From Algivirga pacifica (GTDB taxonomy: Bacteria; Bacteroidota; Bacteroidia; Cytophagales; Flammeovirgaceae), in NCBI RefSeq assembly GCF_039543525.1, contig NZ_BAABJX010000036.1, positions 1 through 64,000 on the forward strand: a DNA stretch of 64,000 bases, read 5' to 3'. The notes below the pieces were generated by a model. The model did not search any database and had not been told where the DNA came from. It was given only the letters and a program-made list of their open reading frames with translations. Position numbers and translations under genes: made by a program. This document shows, one piece after another, positions 25,182-33,928 of the stretch; positions within the stretch are counted from its first letter, which is position 1, and each line of letters opens with the position of its first letter.

Positions 25182-25262
25182 TTTTCAATGATCAATTTTT
25201 AATTTTTAATAATGGATTATGATTGGCTGTTAAGAAGCTAACATTGATAATCCTTCATTAAA
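25182..25262. repeat. About 80-bp direct repeat, copy 1
   Basis: TTTTCAATGATCAATTTTTA, then TAATGG, GTTAAGAAGCTAACATTGAT and CCTTCATTAAAAATTCT, closely match 26142-26246 in the same orientation. The two copies flank the gene at 25258-25992. This copy overlaps the end of that gene. Confidence 0.85.
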
Positions 25263-25992
25263 AATTCTCCCTCAAGCTTTCCGGCAACTCTGCCAGTAAA
25301 ACCGCAAACTGAGGATTATCTGGATGATAAAACACCAACTGTCGCTCCCCCTCTTTGGGCGCATGCAAGCTCTTCATCTCATATTTCCTACAGTAGAACT
25401 CTCCATTTATCTGATACTCAAAATGGACCTCAAAATGCCTTAACATGGATTTAAACAAAGGTTCTGACTCAAAAGCATCAAATAAATTGGCATACGTATA
25501 GTGTTCTAATGAAAGCAAAACCCTTAATCGCTGTACCTTCCAATACCCTAACCCTATAATACTCCAACCCAGTATAGCGCATAGCAGGGCCCACTGTCCC
25601 CAAGACAAGTTCACTCTATTGTCTTGCGCATTAATGACCATATTAATGGAAGGATCTCCGGAAAGGTACTTCACTGCCAACAGGCTCCCTTCTTCCCATA
25701 TTGGCATCGCGGTAGCTTCATAAACTCCTTGTATGGGTTGATTTTCAGCATCAAAAAAATAGTAGCTATATCCATACCCCCATCCATCCTTATAGGCTAT
25801 CGGATAAACAACATCAACTGTTGCTGTCATAATACTAGAAGGGAAGCAACGAAGTCTTAATGCATCACGATTGTGAGAGGAACATAACAGAATGATAAAA
25901 AATATGATACTCAACAATAGGGATATCCCTCCCCACCTCACATAAGGAGAACCTTTCAGTAACTGCCATTGCTCTTTACGACTTACCTCCAT
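25258..25992 (-). CDS. Two-helix membrane protein, DUF3592-like
   Basis: This is a 244-residue protein with a TM near residues 18-36 (GGISLLLSIIFFIILLC) and another near 130-148 (LLCAILGWSIIGLGYW). The part between looks like an extracytoplasmic beta domain that contains YAYSYYFFDAEN-like alternating residues, and the C-terminal part is soluble (YQINGEFYCRKYEMKSL, LVFYHPDNPQFAVLLAELPESL). The layout and end motif match the gene at 50961-51752, so they are paralogs. The general shape resembles DUF3592 proteins. Function is unknown. The gene is flanked by 80-bp direct repeats. Confidence 0.7.
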   Translation of the reverse strand: MEVSRKEQWQLLKGSPYVRWGGISLLLSIIFFIILLCSSHNRDALRLRCFPSSIMTATVDVVYPIAYKDGWGYGYSYYFFDAENQPIQGVYEATAMPIWEEGSLLAVKYLSGDPSINMVINAQDNRVNLSWGQWALLCAILGWSIIGLGYWKVQRLRVLLSLEHYTYANLFDAFESEPLFKSMLRHFEVHFEYQINGEFYCRKYEMKSLHAPKEGERQLVFYHPDNPQFAVLLAELPESLRENF

Positions 25993-26141
25993 ACTTCTAA
26001 AAAAACAGTGCTTAATGAGAAAATTGTCTTATCCTTATAAATTATTTAATTTTCACTTGTTAACAAAACAAAGAGAAGGTAGTAATAATTCTGTGAATGG
26101 GTTGCTAAACATTTTGCAGTATAGCAATTGACAGAGGGTGA

Positions 26142-26246
26142 TAATTTTCAATGATCAATTTTTAATTTTTAATAATGGGGTATGATTGGTTGTTAAGAAG
26201 CTAACATTGATAATTGATAATTGAAAATCCTTCATTAAAAATTCTT
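26142..26246. repeat. About 80-bp direct repeat, copy 2, upstream of mnmE
   Basis: This is a near-identical copy of 25182-25262 with a 16-bp insertion (TTGATAATTGAAAA region). It runs directly into the mnmE promoter box, so the repeat supplies the sequence where a -33 element would lie. Confidence 0.85.
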
Positions 26247-26248
26247 AT

Positions 26249-26256
26249 TACCTTTG
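26249..26256 (+). promoter_or_regulatory. -7 promoter box for mnmE
   Basis: The sequence TACCTTTG followed by CGG is a full match to the TAnnTTTG box. It lies 49 bp upstream of the mnmE ATG. Confidence 0.6.
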
Positions 26257-26304
26257 CGGATACCCTTTACGTGAAAAGGACGAAAGAGGAAATCATAAAT
26301 CACC

Positions 26305-27696
26305 ATGAGACTAGACGAAGTATTAAATAGTGGAGAAAGCATCATTGCCTTGGCTACGGCTCCGGGCAAAGCTGCCATTCACGTACTCAGAGTATCTGGC
26401 ACGGATGCCATTGCGATCACTAATCAGGTTTTCAAGGGAAAAGATCTGGAAAAGCAAAAGGGACATACGGCCCATTTTGGTACGCTGAGAGATGACGACA
26501 ACAACATTGTAGACGAAGTATTGGTCACCGTATTCAAGGGACCCCATTCTTATACTGGAGAAAACACCGTAGAGATCTCTTGTCACGGTTCTGAATATAT
26601 TGTACAAAAGATCCTGAAACTCTTCTCTGAGAAAGGTGTTCGCTACGCCAAAGCGGGAGAGTTTACCAAGCGTGCCTTTATGAATGGCAAACTTGACCTG
26701 GCACAAGCAGAAGCCGTAGCCGACCTCATCGCTTCCGATTCTGACGCTAGCCACGATGCGGCCATGAACCAGATGAGAGGGGGATTCTCCAGCGAGATTA
26801 AGATGCTGAGAGAAAAGCTAATTCATTTTGCTTCCCTTATCGAACTGGAGTTAGACTTTGGAGAAGAGGATGTAGAATTTGCAGATCGTGATGACCTGAA
26901 AGCGTTAATCTACGACCTACAAAAAGTCATCAAGGCATTGGTGGATTCTTTTGCGCTAGGTAACGTCATCAAAAATGGTGTTCCTACCGTTATTGCCGGA
27001 AAACCAAACGCTGGTAAGTCAACACTATTGAACGCCTTATTAAACGAGGAGAAAGCCATCGTATCCGAGATTGCCGGAACTACCCGTGACTTTATCGAAG
27101 ATGAGATCAATATCGGAGGAATTACTTTCCGATTTATTGACACCGCCGGACTTCGCCATACTGAAGACAAGGTTGAAGCTATAGGCGTAGAACGCTCTTA
27201 CCAAAAAATGAAAGAGGCTAGTCTTATCCTCTATCTGTTTGATGCCGCCAATACCGACTTTGAGGAAGTTCGTGCAGAAGTAGATGAGTTGAGAAAAATT
27301 GGCACTCCCTATATTCTTGTGGCCAACAAACTCGATCTGGTAGAAGGACAGAAACTGGACGCTGCCTTTTCGGTTTACCAAAAAGACCTAATCGAAATCT
27401 CAGCTGGACAGAAAGATGGTATTGAGGAGCTAAAAGAAAAAGCCCTTCACCTGGTCAAGGCAGATGAGTTCCGCACCGGAAATACGGTCGTAACCAATGC
27501 CCGCCACTACCAAAGCCTGTACGAAACCCAGCAATCCCTGGATGAAGTACTGCAAGGGCTAAATAATAATATTACGGGAGACTTCCTGGCACTGGATATC
27601 CGTACTTGTCTGCATCATTTAGGTGAGATTACGGGAGAAGTGACAACAGACGATCTACTTGCGAATATCTTTAGTAAGTTTTGCATTGGCAAATAA
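26305..27696 (+). CDS. mnmE: tRNA modification GTPase MnmE
   Basis: MnmE with MnmG installs the carboxymethylaminomethyl group at wobble uridine 34 of several tRNAs. The protein has 463 residues, the normal length. The N-terminal folate-binding domain starts with IIALATAPGKAAIHVLRVSG, and the middle helical domain includes GKLDLAQAEAVADLI. The G domain has GKPNAGKSTLLNALL, AGTTRDFIEDE, DTAGLR and NKLD. The protein ends in FCIGK, the conserved C-terminus with the Cys. A clean promoter box precedes it and a strong hairpin terminator follows. Confidence 0.98.
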   Translation: MRLDEVLNSGESIIALATAPGKAAIHVLRVSGTDAIAITNQVFKGKDLEKQKGHTAHFGTLRDDDNNIVDEVLVTVFKGPHSYTGENTVEISCHGSEYIVQKILKLFSEKGVRYAKAGEFTKRAFMNGKLDLAQAEAVADLIASDSDASHDAAMNQMRGGFSSEIKMLREKLIHFASLIELELDFGEEDVEFADRDDLKALIYDLQKVIKALVDSFALGNVIKNGVPTVIAGKPNAGKSTLLNALLNEEKAIVSEIAGTTRDFIEDEINIGGITFRFIDTAGLRHTEDKVEAIGVERSYQKMKEASLILYLFDAANTDFEEVRAEVDELRKIGTPYILVANKLDLVEGQKLDAAFSVYQKDLIEISAGQKDGIEELKEKALHLVKADEFRTGNTVVTNARHYQSLYETQQSLDEVLQGLNNNITGDFLALDIRTCLHHLGEITGEVTTDDLLANIFSKFCIGK

Positions 27697-27720
27697 ATGC
27701 ACAAAACACTATTAATCATA

Positions 27721-27755
27721 AACCCTTGAAAATAAGTATTTTCAAGGGTTTTCAC
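27721..27755. terminator. Terminator after mnmE
   Basis: A perfect 13-bp stem, AACCCTTGAAAAT with its complement, has an AAGT loop and is followed by TT. It begins 24 bp past the mnmE stop. Confidence 0.85.
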
Positions 27756-27842
27756 ATTCTCCCTCCACTGCCATAAAACTGCACTCTCCCCTCCTACCTT
27801 CTCCACTGTTTAATCCTCTCCCCACTAAAAAACAGTGAACCT

Positions 27843-28418
27843 ATGAAATGGATATACCACATCCAGAACAATCAGATATGGAAAAAGAATGACACGACAG
27901 GTATACAGTCACTTTTGTTACGTCCCGTATGGGAAGATGATGACAGAATCTTTACCGCAGGAATTATTGATTTCAATATAGTATCTGTAAAGCAATTACA
28001 GCGCATCCAAAAGATGCAAAGGGCACGACAAGCTGAGCAGGTACGTATCGAAGCTATACTCCATAAAATCAGCAACAAAGAATACCTTATCGAGAAAACT
28101 ATCCTTAATAAGGATAATGAGACCATCTTACTGGACAAACCTTTTATGTATGTACAAGAAGATTTTAATCTAAAACAGCTATTTGAATGGTTAAAAATCT
28201 ATATGCATATTCATCGATACCAGTGTAGTGAACTGGAAGCAACGGACTACAAAAGCTTTGAGGTGGATATGTATCCATTGCTTCGGCTATTTCGTGAGGG
28301 GAAGGTCGAACGGTATGAAGCGCTGTATGGGAAGGAGTGGTGGAAAAAAGAAGACTGGTATAAGCCGGGAATGGAATGGGTACATCAATTGGTAAAAGGG
28401 GGTAATAAAATATCGTAG
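27843..28418 (+). CDS. Hypothetical protein
   Basis: I do not recognise this 191-residue protein. It has no signal peptide or membrane helix. It is rich in Lys, Trp and Tyr, with an N-terminal beta-like part (MKWIYHIQNNQIWKK) and helical segments (VKQLQRIQKMQRARQAEQVRIEAIL). The end is aromatic and charged (YGKEWWKKEDWYKPGMEWVHQL). It lies on the plus strand and converges on the jet operon, separated by a palindrome. Its closeness to the Wadjet genes may be chance. Confidence 0.7.
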   Translation: MKWIYHIQNNQIWKKNDTTGIQSLLLRPVWEDDDRIFTAGIIDFNIVSVKQLQRIQKMQRARQAEQVRIEAILHKISNKEYLIEKTILNKDNETILLDKPFMYVQEDFNLKQLFEWLKIYMHIHRYQCSELEATDYKSFEVDMYPLLRLFREGKVERYEALYGKEWWKKEDWYKPGMEWVHQLVKGGNKIS

Positions 28419-28481
28419 TGCTATGAGTTGGTACGCTATAGTCTATGTGAAATAATAAAAGCGTAGCATCAAACTGCTATA

Positions 28482-28505
28482 GGTCTCAGACTGTAGTCTG
28501 AGACC
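28482..28505. repeat. Perfect palindrome between the hypothetical gene and jetD
   Basis: The arms GGTCTCAGACT and AGTCTGAGACC are perfect 11-bp complements with a 2-nt loop. The site is between two convergent genes, 64 bp and 61 bp from their stops, so it could end both transcripts. It is of the same style as the other intergenic palindromes. Confidence 0.75.
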
Positions 28506-28565
28506 AGTACCCGTCAGTCTTAACTACACGAAGAGTACGCCATATAATAAACTCAACAAAATTAC

Positions 28566-29765
28566 TTACCCCAACCTCCCTAACAACCACTGTTGCCTTA
28601 CCTTTTCCTGCTCCAAACGATTCTCTCTTTCTTTGGCACTTAGGTATTCATAAAACAATGTCTCTTCTTCCGTTAAATACTGTAGTTGCTTGTAAGGCTG
28701 TCGTGGAGCAGTGACTTGCGCCTCTTCGTGCGCCTCAAAGGTCGCCCGATCCATACAAATGGAAGTAAGCGTGGGAAAATAGGCACGTACCCTATTCAAT
28801 ATCTCAAACCCTGCCTGATCAATATCGCCCCAGTAATAGAGCTTTTTATCCTGTAGCCAGTGGGCATTTTTGAGTGCGCCTACTCCGAATCCTTTTCCAA
28901 AAATGGCTATCGCTCCCTGTTGACTTGGGAGTGTTAAAAAGTTCTCGATATTCTTGAGGCTGGCTTTATTTTCTATAATATAAACGGTAGTACAAGGAAA
29001 GTCTAAACGATTGAATTCTCCTAAGGGAATACTAAAATCGCTGACTCCAAAGGCACTAAATTGTGCTATCAACTGCTTGTCCAGGATACGGACTCTGATC
29101 AGGGGCTCACTATACAAGCAACGGTATCGGGGGGCAAAATCTGTAGCGTTAGCATCTATGGCTTCTTCTGGCAACAGAAAATCCAATAAGCTTTTCAGCA
29201 CGCCCTTATGGTTTTCAATAAACTTGGTATCTACCGCAATAGGAAGCTCACGAAGGTAATAACGATAAGGAACACTCTCGTTCATAAAGTAATCAAGTAC
29301 CTTCAGGATTCCCTCCCATGCGGTTTCTTCTATCAAGGTATGGGGAGAATGACTGATCCAGTCTTTCAATTGAGGATAGGACTGCAATAACAGAGAAGTT
29401 ATTGAGGTAAAAGTCTTCCACTCTTTTTCTTTTTTGATCAGGAAAAGTAGGTCCTCCAGCGTATCGATCGTGATTTGCTGGGGAAGAAACTGCTCCCCTA
29501 CCTGTACATTATTGACCGGAGCAATATGGAGGGTATACCCCTTTCCCTTTTGTATCTTGCTCTTGTCCATCAGTTCCTGCATCTCTTTTTGAATCGTTGG
29601 CAAGTTCTGGCTTAAAGCTTTGCTACTGATCTTTTTATAGCGCATCACCAAAGGAAAAATCGCTTGCAGTTCATCTGAAAGATAAGCCTGGAAGATTCGT
29701 TTTTTGTTCCATTCTTTATGGAGCCATGATGTAATTGTGGGGATTGTGGGTAAAAAATTATTCAT
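28566..29765 (-). CDS. jetD: Wadjet defence protein JetD (Toprim nuclease subunit)
   Basis: JetD is the nuclease of the Wadjet system, which recognises and cuts small circular plasmid DNA after extrusion by the JetABC motor. The protein has 399 residues. The N-terminal part matches the DUF3322 region, and the C-terminal half is the DUF2220 Toprim-like domain. The catalytic acidic residues appear intact: Glu265 in VYIIENKAS and Asp314/Asp316 in YYWGDIDQAGFEIL. It is the last gene of the jet operon. Unusually, it is separated from jetC by 203 bp that hold a 36-bp-arm inverted repeat, instead of overlapping it. Confidence 0.93.
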   Translation of the reverse strand: MNNFLPTIPTITSWLHKEWNKKRIFQAYLSDELQAIFPLVMRYKKISSKALSQNLPTIQKEMQELMDKSKIQKGKGYTLHIAPVNNVQVGEQFLPQQITIDTLEDLLFLIKKEKEWKTFTSITSLLLQSYPQLKDWISHSPHTLIEETAWEGILKVLDYFMNESVPYRYYLRELPIAVDTKFIENHKGVLKSLLDFLLPEEAIDANATDFAPRYRCLYSEPLIRVRILDKQLIAQFSAFGVSDFSIPLGEFNRLDFPCTTVYIIENKASLKNIENFLTLPSQQGAIAIFGKGFGVGALKNAHWLQDKKLYYWGDIDQAGFEILNRVRAYFPTLTSICMDRATFEAHEEAQVTAPRQPYKQLQYLTEEETLFYEYLSAKERENRLEQEKVRQQWLLGRLG

Positions 29766-29796
29766 ATTGTATTCATAGATAGCGTACTAGAAAATG

Positions 29797-29907
29797 GCTT
29801 TGTTGAATCGTTGAACCGTTGATTCGAGTTGAACTGTTGATTGATGTATATATATGTACTCATACAACAAATCAACTCGAATCAACGATTCAACGATTCA
29901 ACAAAGC
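29797..29907. repeat. Large inverted repeat between jetC and jetD (element J)
   Basis: Two 36-bp arms (29797-29832 and 29872-29907) beginning GCTTTGTTGAATCGTTGA are complementary with a single mismatch, separated by 39 bp. The words GTTGA and TCAAC repeat within each arm, and similar sequence occurs near 50.75-50.83 kb. It lies 62 bp past the jetC stop and 32 bp before the jetD ATG. It could attenuate or terminate transcription, or shield RNA ends, in the middle of the operon. Confidence 0.9.
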
Positions 29908-29968
29908 AGATTGGTATTATGAGTCACTTATTCAAACCTAATGACACTATGACCTGTGTCCATATACC

Positions 29969-32900
29969 TTATCGTCCATTGATAATTTTTCCACCTATTT
30001 TCTCCAAATAGCTTTTCTCTGCCGCCTGTTTTTCTTCTATGTATTCCTTTTTTGTCATATCCCTAACGACTGACTCATCACCCATTTTGGAGACAAAATG
30101 CACGCCGTCAATATAGTTTTCAATTACGCTGATCTTCTGTAGGGGGGTAACGATCAACAATTGTAGCCCCAATTGCTGGAAAAGCTCCAGGGCATACTTG
30201 GTACTTTCATTGGAGCCTTTTCCGAAGGCCTCGTCAATCACAATGAAGCGGAAGCTCTGCGCCTGCTCCTCTTGTGTGTTCAATCCATACTGATAGGCTA
30301 GTGCTGAAGCCAAGATGGTATAGGCCAACTTTTCCTTTTGTCCTCCTGACTTACCGGCAGAATCCTCATACCGTTCTTTTTCAACATGGTCTGCAATATA
30401 CTTTTCAGATGCTGAAAAATGGTACCAGTTCCGAACGTCCGTTACTTTTGCAGTCCATCGTTTGTCTTTGCTTTCCTCGCTTTTGAAACGATCAATAATA
30501 GCCTTTACCTTTTTGAAGCGTTCCTCGTTGAAGTTTTCCTCCTGTGTCCCCACAATACCACTTAGACAATCCTTCAGCTGTCGCATAAAGTCCCTAATCT
30601 CTGCGTCAGGGTTTCTCTCTGTGTTCAGGGAGATATAGGTATTGGCTCCCTTATCATAGACAATACCACTTAGAGATTGATTAATATCCCCAATACGTTC
30701 CTTTATTTTTCCCTCTCGGTCTCCCAGATGGGTATTGAAAAGCGTTAATCCCTGTATGGTTTTTTCTTTGAGTTCCTTGCGGAAACGGGTCTCATGCCTT
30801 GGCAAATCATCCTTCTCGATTTGTTTTTTGATACCAATAAAATCGGGAATGGACTCAATGCTCACGTCCATCTCTGCCACCAGCTCCGGATAAGCGCCAC
30901 TGATCTGATTCATGGCTCCAACGACCTGACTCATCAAGGTACGTTGACGATTTCGATTGGTTTTGCCCATTTCTCCCAATAACAACCGTACATCATAAGG
31001 ACGCACCTCTCCCTCTTGTTTCTTCTGTAGTTTGGATACTTGGTTTTGCAGCAAAGGAAAGTATTTCTCTCGATCTTGCTCACGAACTCGCTCCAGAATA
31101 CCTTGTTGCTCCTGTTCCTTTGCGATATGCTGCTGTCGAGCCGTTTGTAGTCCTCCAAGGGTTTGAGAAGTAGCTGTTTGCTGCACTCTAAGTTCTTTTA
31201 AGGCTTGGTTGACTTGCTGTAGTTGCTCTTCTAATGCCTTAAGCTTATCGGTATGGGCAGAAAGGTGTTCCTGTTCTTTTTTGAGTTGCTGCTGTTGATG
31301 GTTGATAGGCTGTAGATCAATCGCTGTATAATCCCCAAAGAACTGTAGCAAGTTCTCTAGCCCACGAATATTATTCGCAAGGTCCCTCTTTTTCTGCTGT
31401 AATTTATCCGCTCGGTTTTGCAGCTGTTGCAGGTTCTTCTTCAGTTGCTCTACATGCTGTTGAATCAGTGCAATCTTTTCTTTATTGGACCATCCCAGGA
31501 TATAGTTACGGACATCATCAATCTGCGTACGATCATCCTTTTCGTGCATACTATTTCCCCTCTTAATACTTCCTTGAGTGGTAATCGCATGAGTCGCCCG
31601 ATAAAACTCCTCCATATTTGCCGCACATTGATAATCATAGGAGCGGATCAATTGATGTTCAATCCAATCAGCATAAGGGTTATCCTCCCGCTTGATTTCC
31701 AACTTATCGATCACCGCATATGGATGCACCGACTGTACCCCTATCGGAAGCTTGTAAAACTCCTCTACTTTATAATAAACCAACTTCCCTTGCAGGTGGG
31801 TCGCATTGATGGTTTTGCTTACCTGCTTGTACAAACGTTCCGGCACAATCATACTTTGTCCAAAACTTCTCAGCAAGCGCTCCAGACTACCTCTCCAATC
31901 CACCTCTTCCTCCTTTACCTTGATCAGTTCCCCAATAAAAGGAAGCTCCTCTTCCCGAAGGGCTAGCTTTTCAGCAATCCGTTTACGCAAACGAAGCATT
32001 TTATCCGGGATCAGGGTCGGTCGCTTTAACAAAGAATCCAGCTCCCGGCTTTCCGTATTCAACTGTTGCTGCTCTTCTCGCTGCTGTGCCTGCAGTTCCA
32101 TTAATTGCTGCTCCAGCTGTTGCAGTTCCTCTTGTTGCAACTCCTTACGTTGCCCTGCCCGTATCTTGTTTTGCACAAAAGTAGACTCATTGATCTGTGC
32201 GAAGTCCTGTTCCAATACTCCATTGGATAAGATCAGGTATTTCTCCAGTTCTTTGGCGGTTCGGATCCGCTCTTTTTCCAACTTGTCCAGCTCCTGTCTG
32301 ATTTCTGCCAAGCGCTGCCCTCCATTTTGCATAATGGCCGCCTTGATTTGATCCCTTTGCTGGTCAGTACTCTCAATTTGCCCTTCTAAAGTCCTCAAAC
32401 GTGTTTGCTGTTCCTCCAGTTGCTCTTCCACTTCTGCCAACGCTTTCTGTGCTTTCTCAATAATCTGTCGGGCAAAAAAAGCATCAATATAGTCCATGAG
32501 CTGATCGAGCTGTAACTGCTCCTCCACCAGCTGTAAATATTGCGTTCCCTGTTCCTCTACCGGCAATAGTAATTGGAGTTGTTTTCGGGCGTTTTCCACT
32601 TGCTGATGTGCCCGTTGCAGGTTTTCATAGTTCTTGATCAGCTCCTCTATTTGAGATGCTATCCCCGCTCCCTCCAGCATTTGCTCACGCACAAATGCGG
32701 TCAGGTTGCCTACAGACTTCATAGAGACCGTCTGATAGAAAAGATCCAGTACATGAGATGTACGAATCGACAAAAGCTTACGAAAAGCCAATTGATATTC
32801 TGAGAAAGACTGAAATGTCTGTACCTCTTCCAGCTTTCCCAAGCGCCTCCACAAGTTGCCCAATTGCTCTCCAAAATCCTGAAAATGCTCACGGATCGTC

Positions 32901-33361
32901 AGCGCCTTCTCCGCCACAACATAACGCCTTTTCACCTCCTGTCCGACTTTCCAGAATACCTGCGCTACCGTATATGCTCGTTGCTCATCAGCAAACACCG
33001 CCAACAAAACCGTAAAAGGTGCCTCACTTCGGAAAGCCTGTGCCTTGGCTTTTTCTACCTCATCACCTTGCACCCGACCATAATGTCCTTCTACATAGGT
33101 TTTGAGCGTTCGTTCCTGTCGCTCAGCTCCTGCAGCCTTATTAAATACAATCTTTTGGTAAGGCACCAACAGCATGGTAATGGCATCCACCAAGGTAGAT
33201 TTACCCGCTCCAATGTTCCCGGTCAAAAGGGTATTATTTCTATTTTGGGCGATACGGTAAATTCGCTGGTTGAATGTTCCCCAGTTCAGCACCTCAATAT
33301 ACTGCAGCCTTGTCCCCTTGACACGCTCTATTGATTTGTCATTATTCGTCATGTCCGCCAT
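29969..33361 (-). CDS. jetC: Wadjet defence protein JetC (SMC/MukB-like ATPase)
   Basis: JetC is the SMC-like motor of Wadjet and should form DNA-extruding dimers with JetA and JetB. The protein has 1130 residues. The N-terminal head has the Walker A motif GNIGAGKST at about residues 48-56 after the strand LQYIEVLNWGTF. Long Glu/Gln/Leu-rich coiled coils occupy about 240-480 and 640-780. The C-terminal head carries the signature KSGGQKEKLAYTILASAL and Walker B FIVIDEAFGKGSNEST. All ATPase motifs appear intact. It starts inside the end of jetB (20-bp overlap), so the two are translationally coupled. Confidence 0.95.
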   Translation of the reverse strand: MADMTNNDKSIERVKGTRLQYIEVLNWGTFNQRIYRIAQNRNNTLLTGNIGAGKSTLVDAITMLLVPYQKIVFNKAAGAERQERTLKTYVEGHYGRVQGDEVEKAKAQAFRSEAPFTVLLAVFADEQRAYTVAQVFWKVGQEVKRRYVVAEKALTIREHFQDFGEQLGNLWRRLGKLEEVQTFQSFSEYQLAFRKLLSIRTSHVLDLFYQTVSMKSVGNLTAFVREQMLEGAGIASQIEELIKNYENLQRAHQQVENARKQLQLLLPVEEQGTQYLQLVEEQLQLDQLMDYIDAFFARQIIEKAQKALAEVEEQLEEQQTRLRTLEGQIESTDQQRDQIKAAIMQNGGQRLAEIRQELDKLEKERIRTAKELEKYLILSNGVLEQDFAQINESTFVQNKIRAGQRKELQQEELQQLEQQLMELQAQQREEQQQLNTESRELDSLLKRPTLIPDKMLRLRKRIAEKLALREEELPFIGELIKVKEEEVDWRGSLERLLRSFGQSMIVPERLYKQVSKTINATHLQGKLVYYKVEEFYKLPIGVQSVHPYAVIDKLEIKREDNPYADWIEHQLIRSYDYQCAANMEEFYRATHAITTQGSIKRGNSMHEKDDRTQIDDVRNYILGWSNKEKIALIQQHVEQLKKNLQQLQNRADKLQQKKRDLANNIRGLENLLQFFGDYTAIDLQPINHQQQQLKKEQEHLSAHTDKLKALEEQLQQVNQALKELRVQQTATSQTLGGLQTARQQHIAKEQEQQGILERVREQDREKYFPLLQNQVSKLQKKQEGEVRPYDVRLLLGEMGKTNRNRQRTLMSQVVGAMNQISGAYPELVAEMDVSIESIPDFIGIKKQIEKDDLPRHETRFRKELKEKTIQGLTLFNTHLGDREGKIKERIGDINQSLSGIVYDKGANTYISLNTERNPDAEIRDFMRQLKDCLSGIVGTQEENFNEERFKKVKAIIDRFKSEESKDKRWTAKVTDVRNWYHFSASEKYIADHVEKERYEDSAGKSGGQKEKLAYTILASALAYQYGLNTQEEQAQSFRFIVIDEAFGKGSNESTKYALELFQQLGLQLLIVTPLQKISVIENYIDGVHFVSKMGDESVVRDMTKKEYIEEKQAAEKSYLEKIGGKIINGR

Positions 33362-33923
33362 GTGCTTTGAGTTTTTCCAGTAGTTCTACGATTTCTGCTG
33401 CCGTGATTTTCGCCTTTAATATACGCTGTATACCATACGTCTTTTGGTAGCCTTTGACCTCCTTCAGGAATCCCAACTTATCGACCGCATTGATGGCTGT
33501 AATCACTTGCTTCCGAAGCTTGGTTTCATCCTGTCTGCTCGGCATATACCCACTCATCTCCGTTACAATCTCCTCCTCCGAGATCACCGGCATACTGAGA
33601 ATATCCCTTTGTTCCTCATCCAATAATCTTTTTCTAAGCAAGACCAATAGTAAGGTCGTGTTATAGGTCAATGCTCTACGCTCCAGTAAAGGGGGTAAAG
33701 CCGATGATTGCTCCTCTTCCTCCTCCAGTTGTTCTTCTTTTAGAAAAGCATATCCGTGTTGCTCATCCACAAACAACTGCAGCCCAATTTGTCTGAAGTA
33801 CTTACTCATCGTATTCCGATGGTCCAGAACCGTCAGCCATAGCTTCTCATTTTCCTGATATATTGTCCCTTTCAGCAAATGGATTAAAGCTGCCGAATAG
33901 GCGGTATTCATCTTGTCTTTCAT
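33342..33923 (-). CDS. jetB: Wadjet defence protein JetB (kite-like, DUF4194)
   Basis: JetB corresponds to the KITE/MukE-like winged-helix subunit that binds the SMC head and kleisin. The protein has 193 residues. It begins with YSAALIHLLKGTIYQENEKLWLTVL and contains HRNTMSKYFRQIGLQLFVDEQHGYAFL, the DUF4194 core, followed by a winged-helix-like C-terminal part (AINAVDKLGFLKEVKG). It starts 5 bp after jetA and its end overlaps jetC, consistent with one co-translated operon. Confidence 0.92.
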   Translation of the reverse strand: MKDKMNTAYSAALIHLLKGTIYQENEKLWLTVLDHRNTMSKYFRQIGLQLFVDEQHGYAFLKEEQLEEEEEQSSALPPLLERRALTYNTTLLLVLLRKRLLDEEQRDILSMPVISEEEIVTEMSGYMPSRQDETKLRKQVITAINAVDKLGFLKEVKGYQKTYGIQRILKAKITAAEIVELLEKLKAHGGHDE

Positions 33924-33928
33924 ATGCG

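Noticed and set aside
31418..32351. Long plus-strand frames of about 180 codons inside jetC
   Set aside because: They are antisense to the Gln/Leu-rich coiled coil of jetC, which leaves antisense frames open. The peptides are Ser/Cys-rich and do not resemble any protein.
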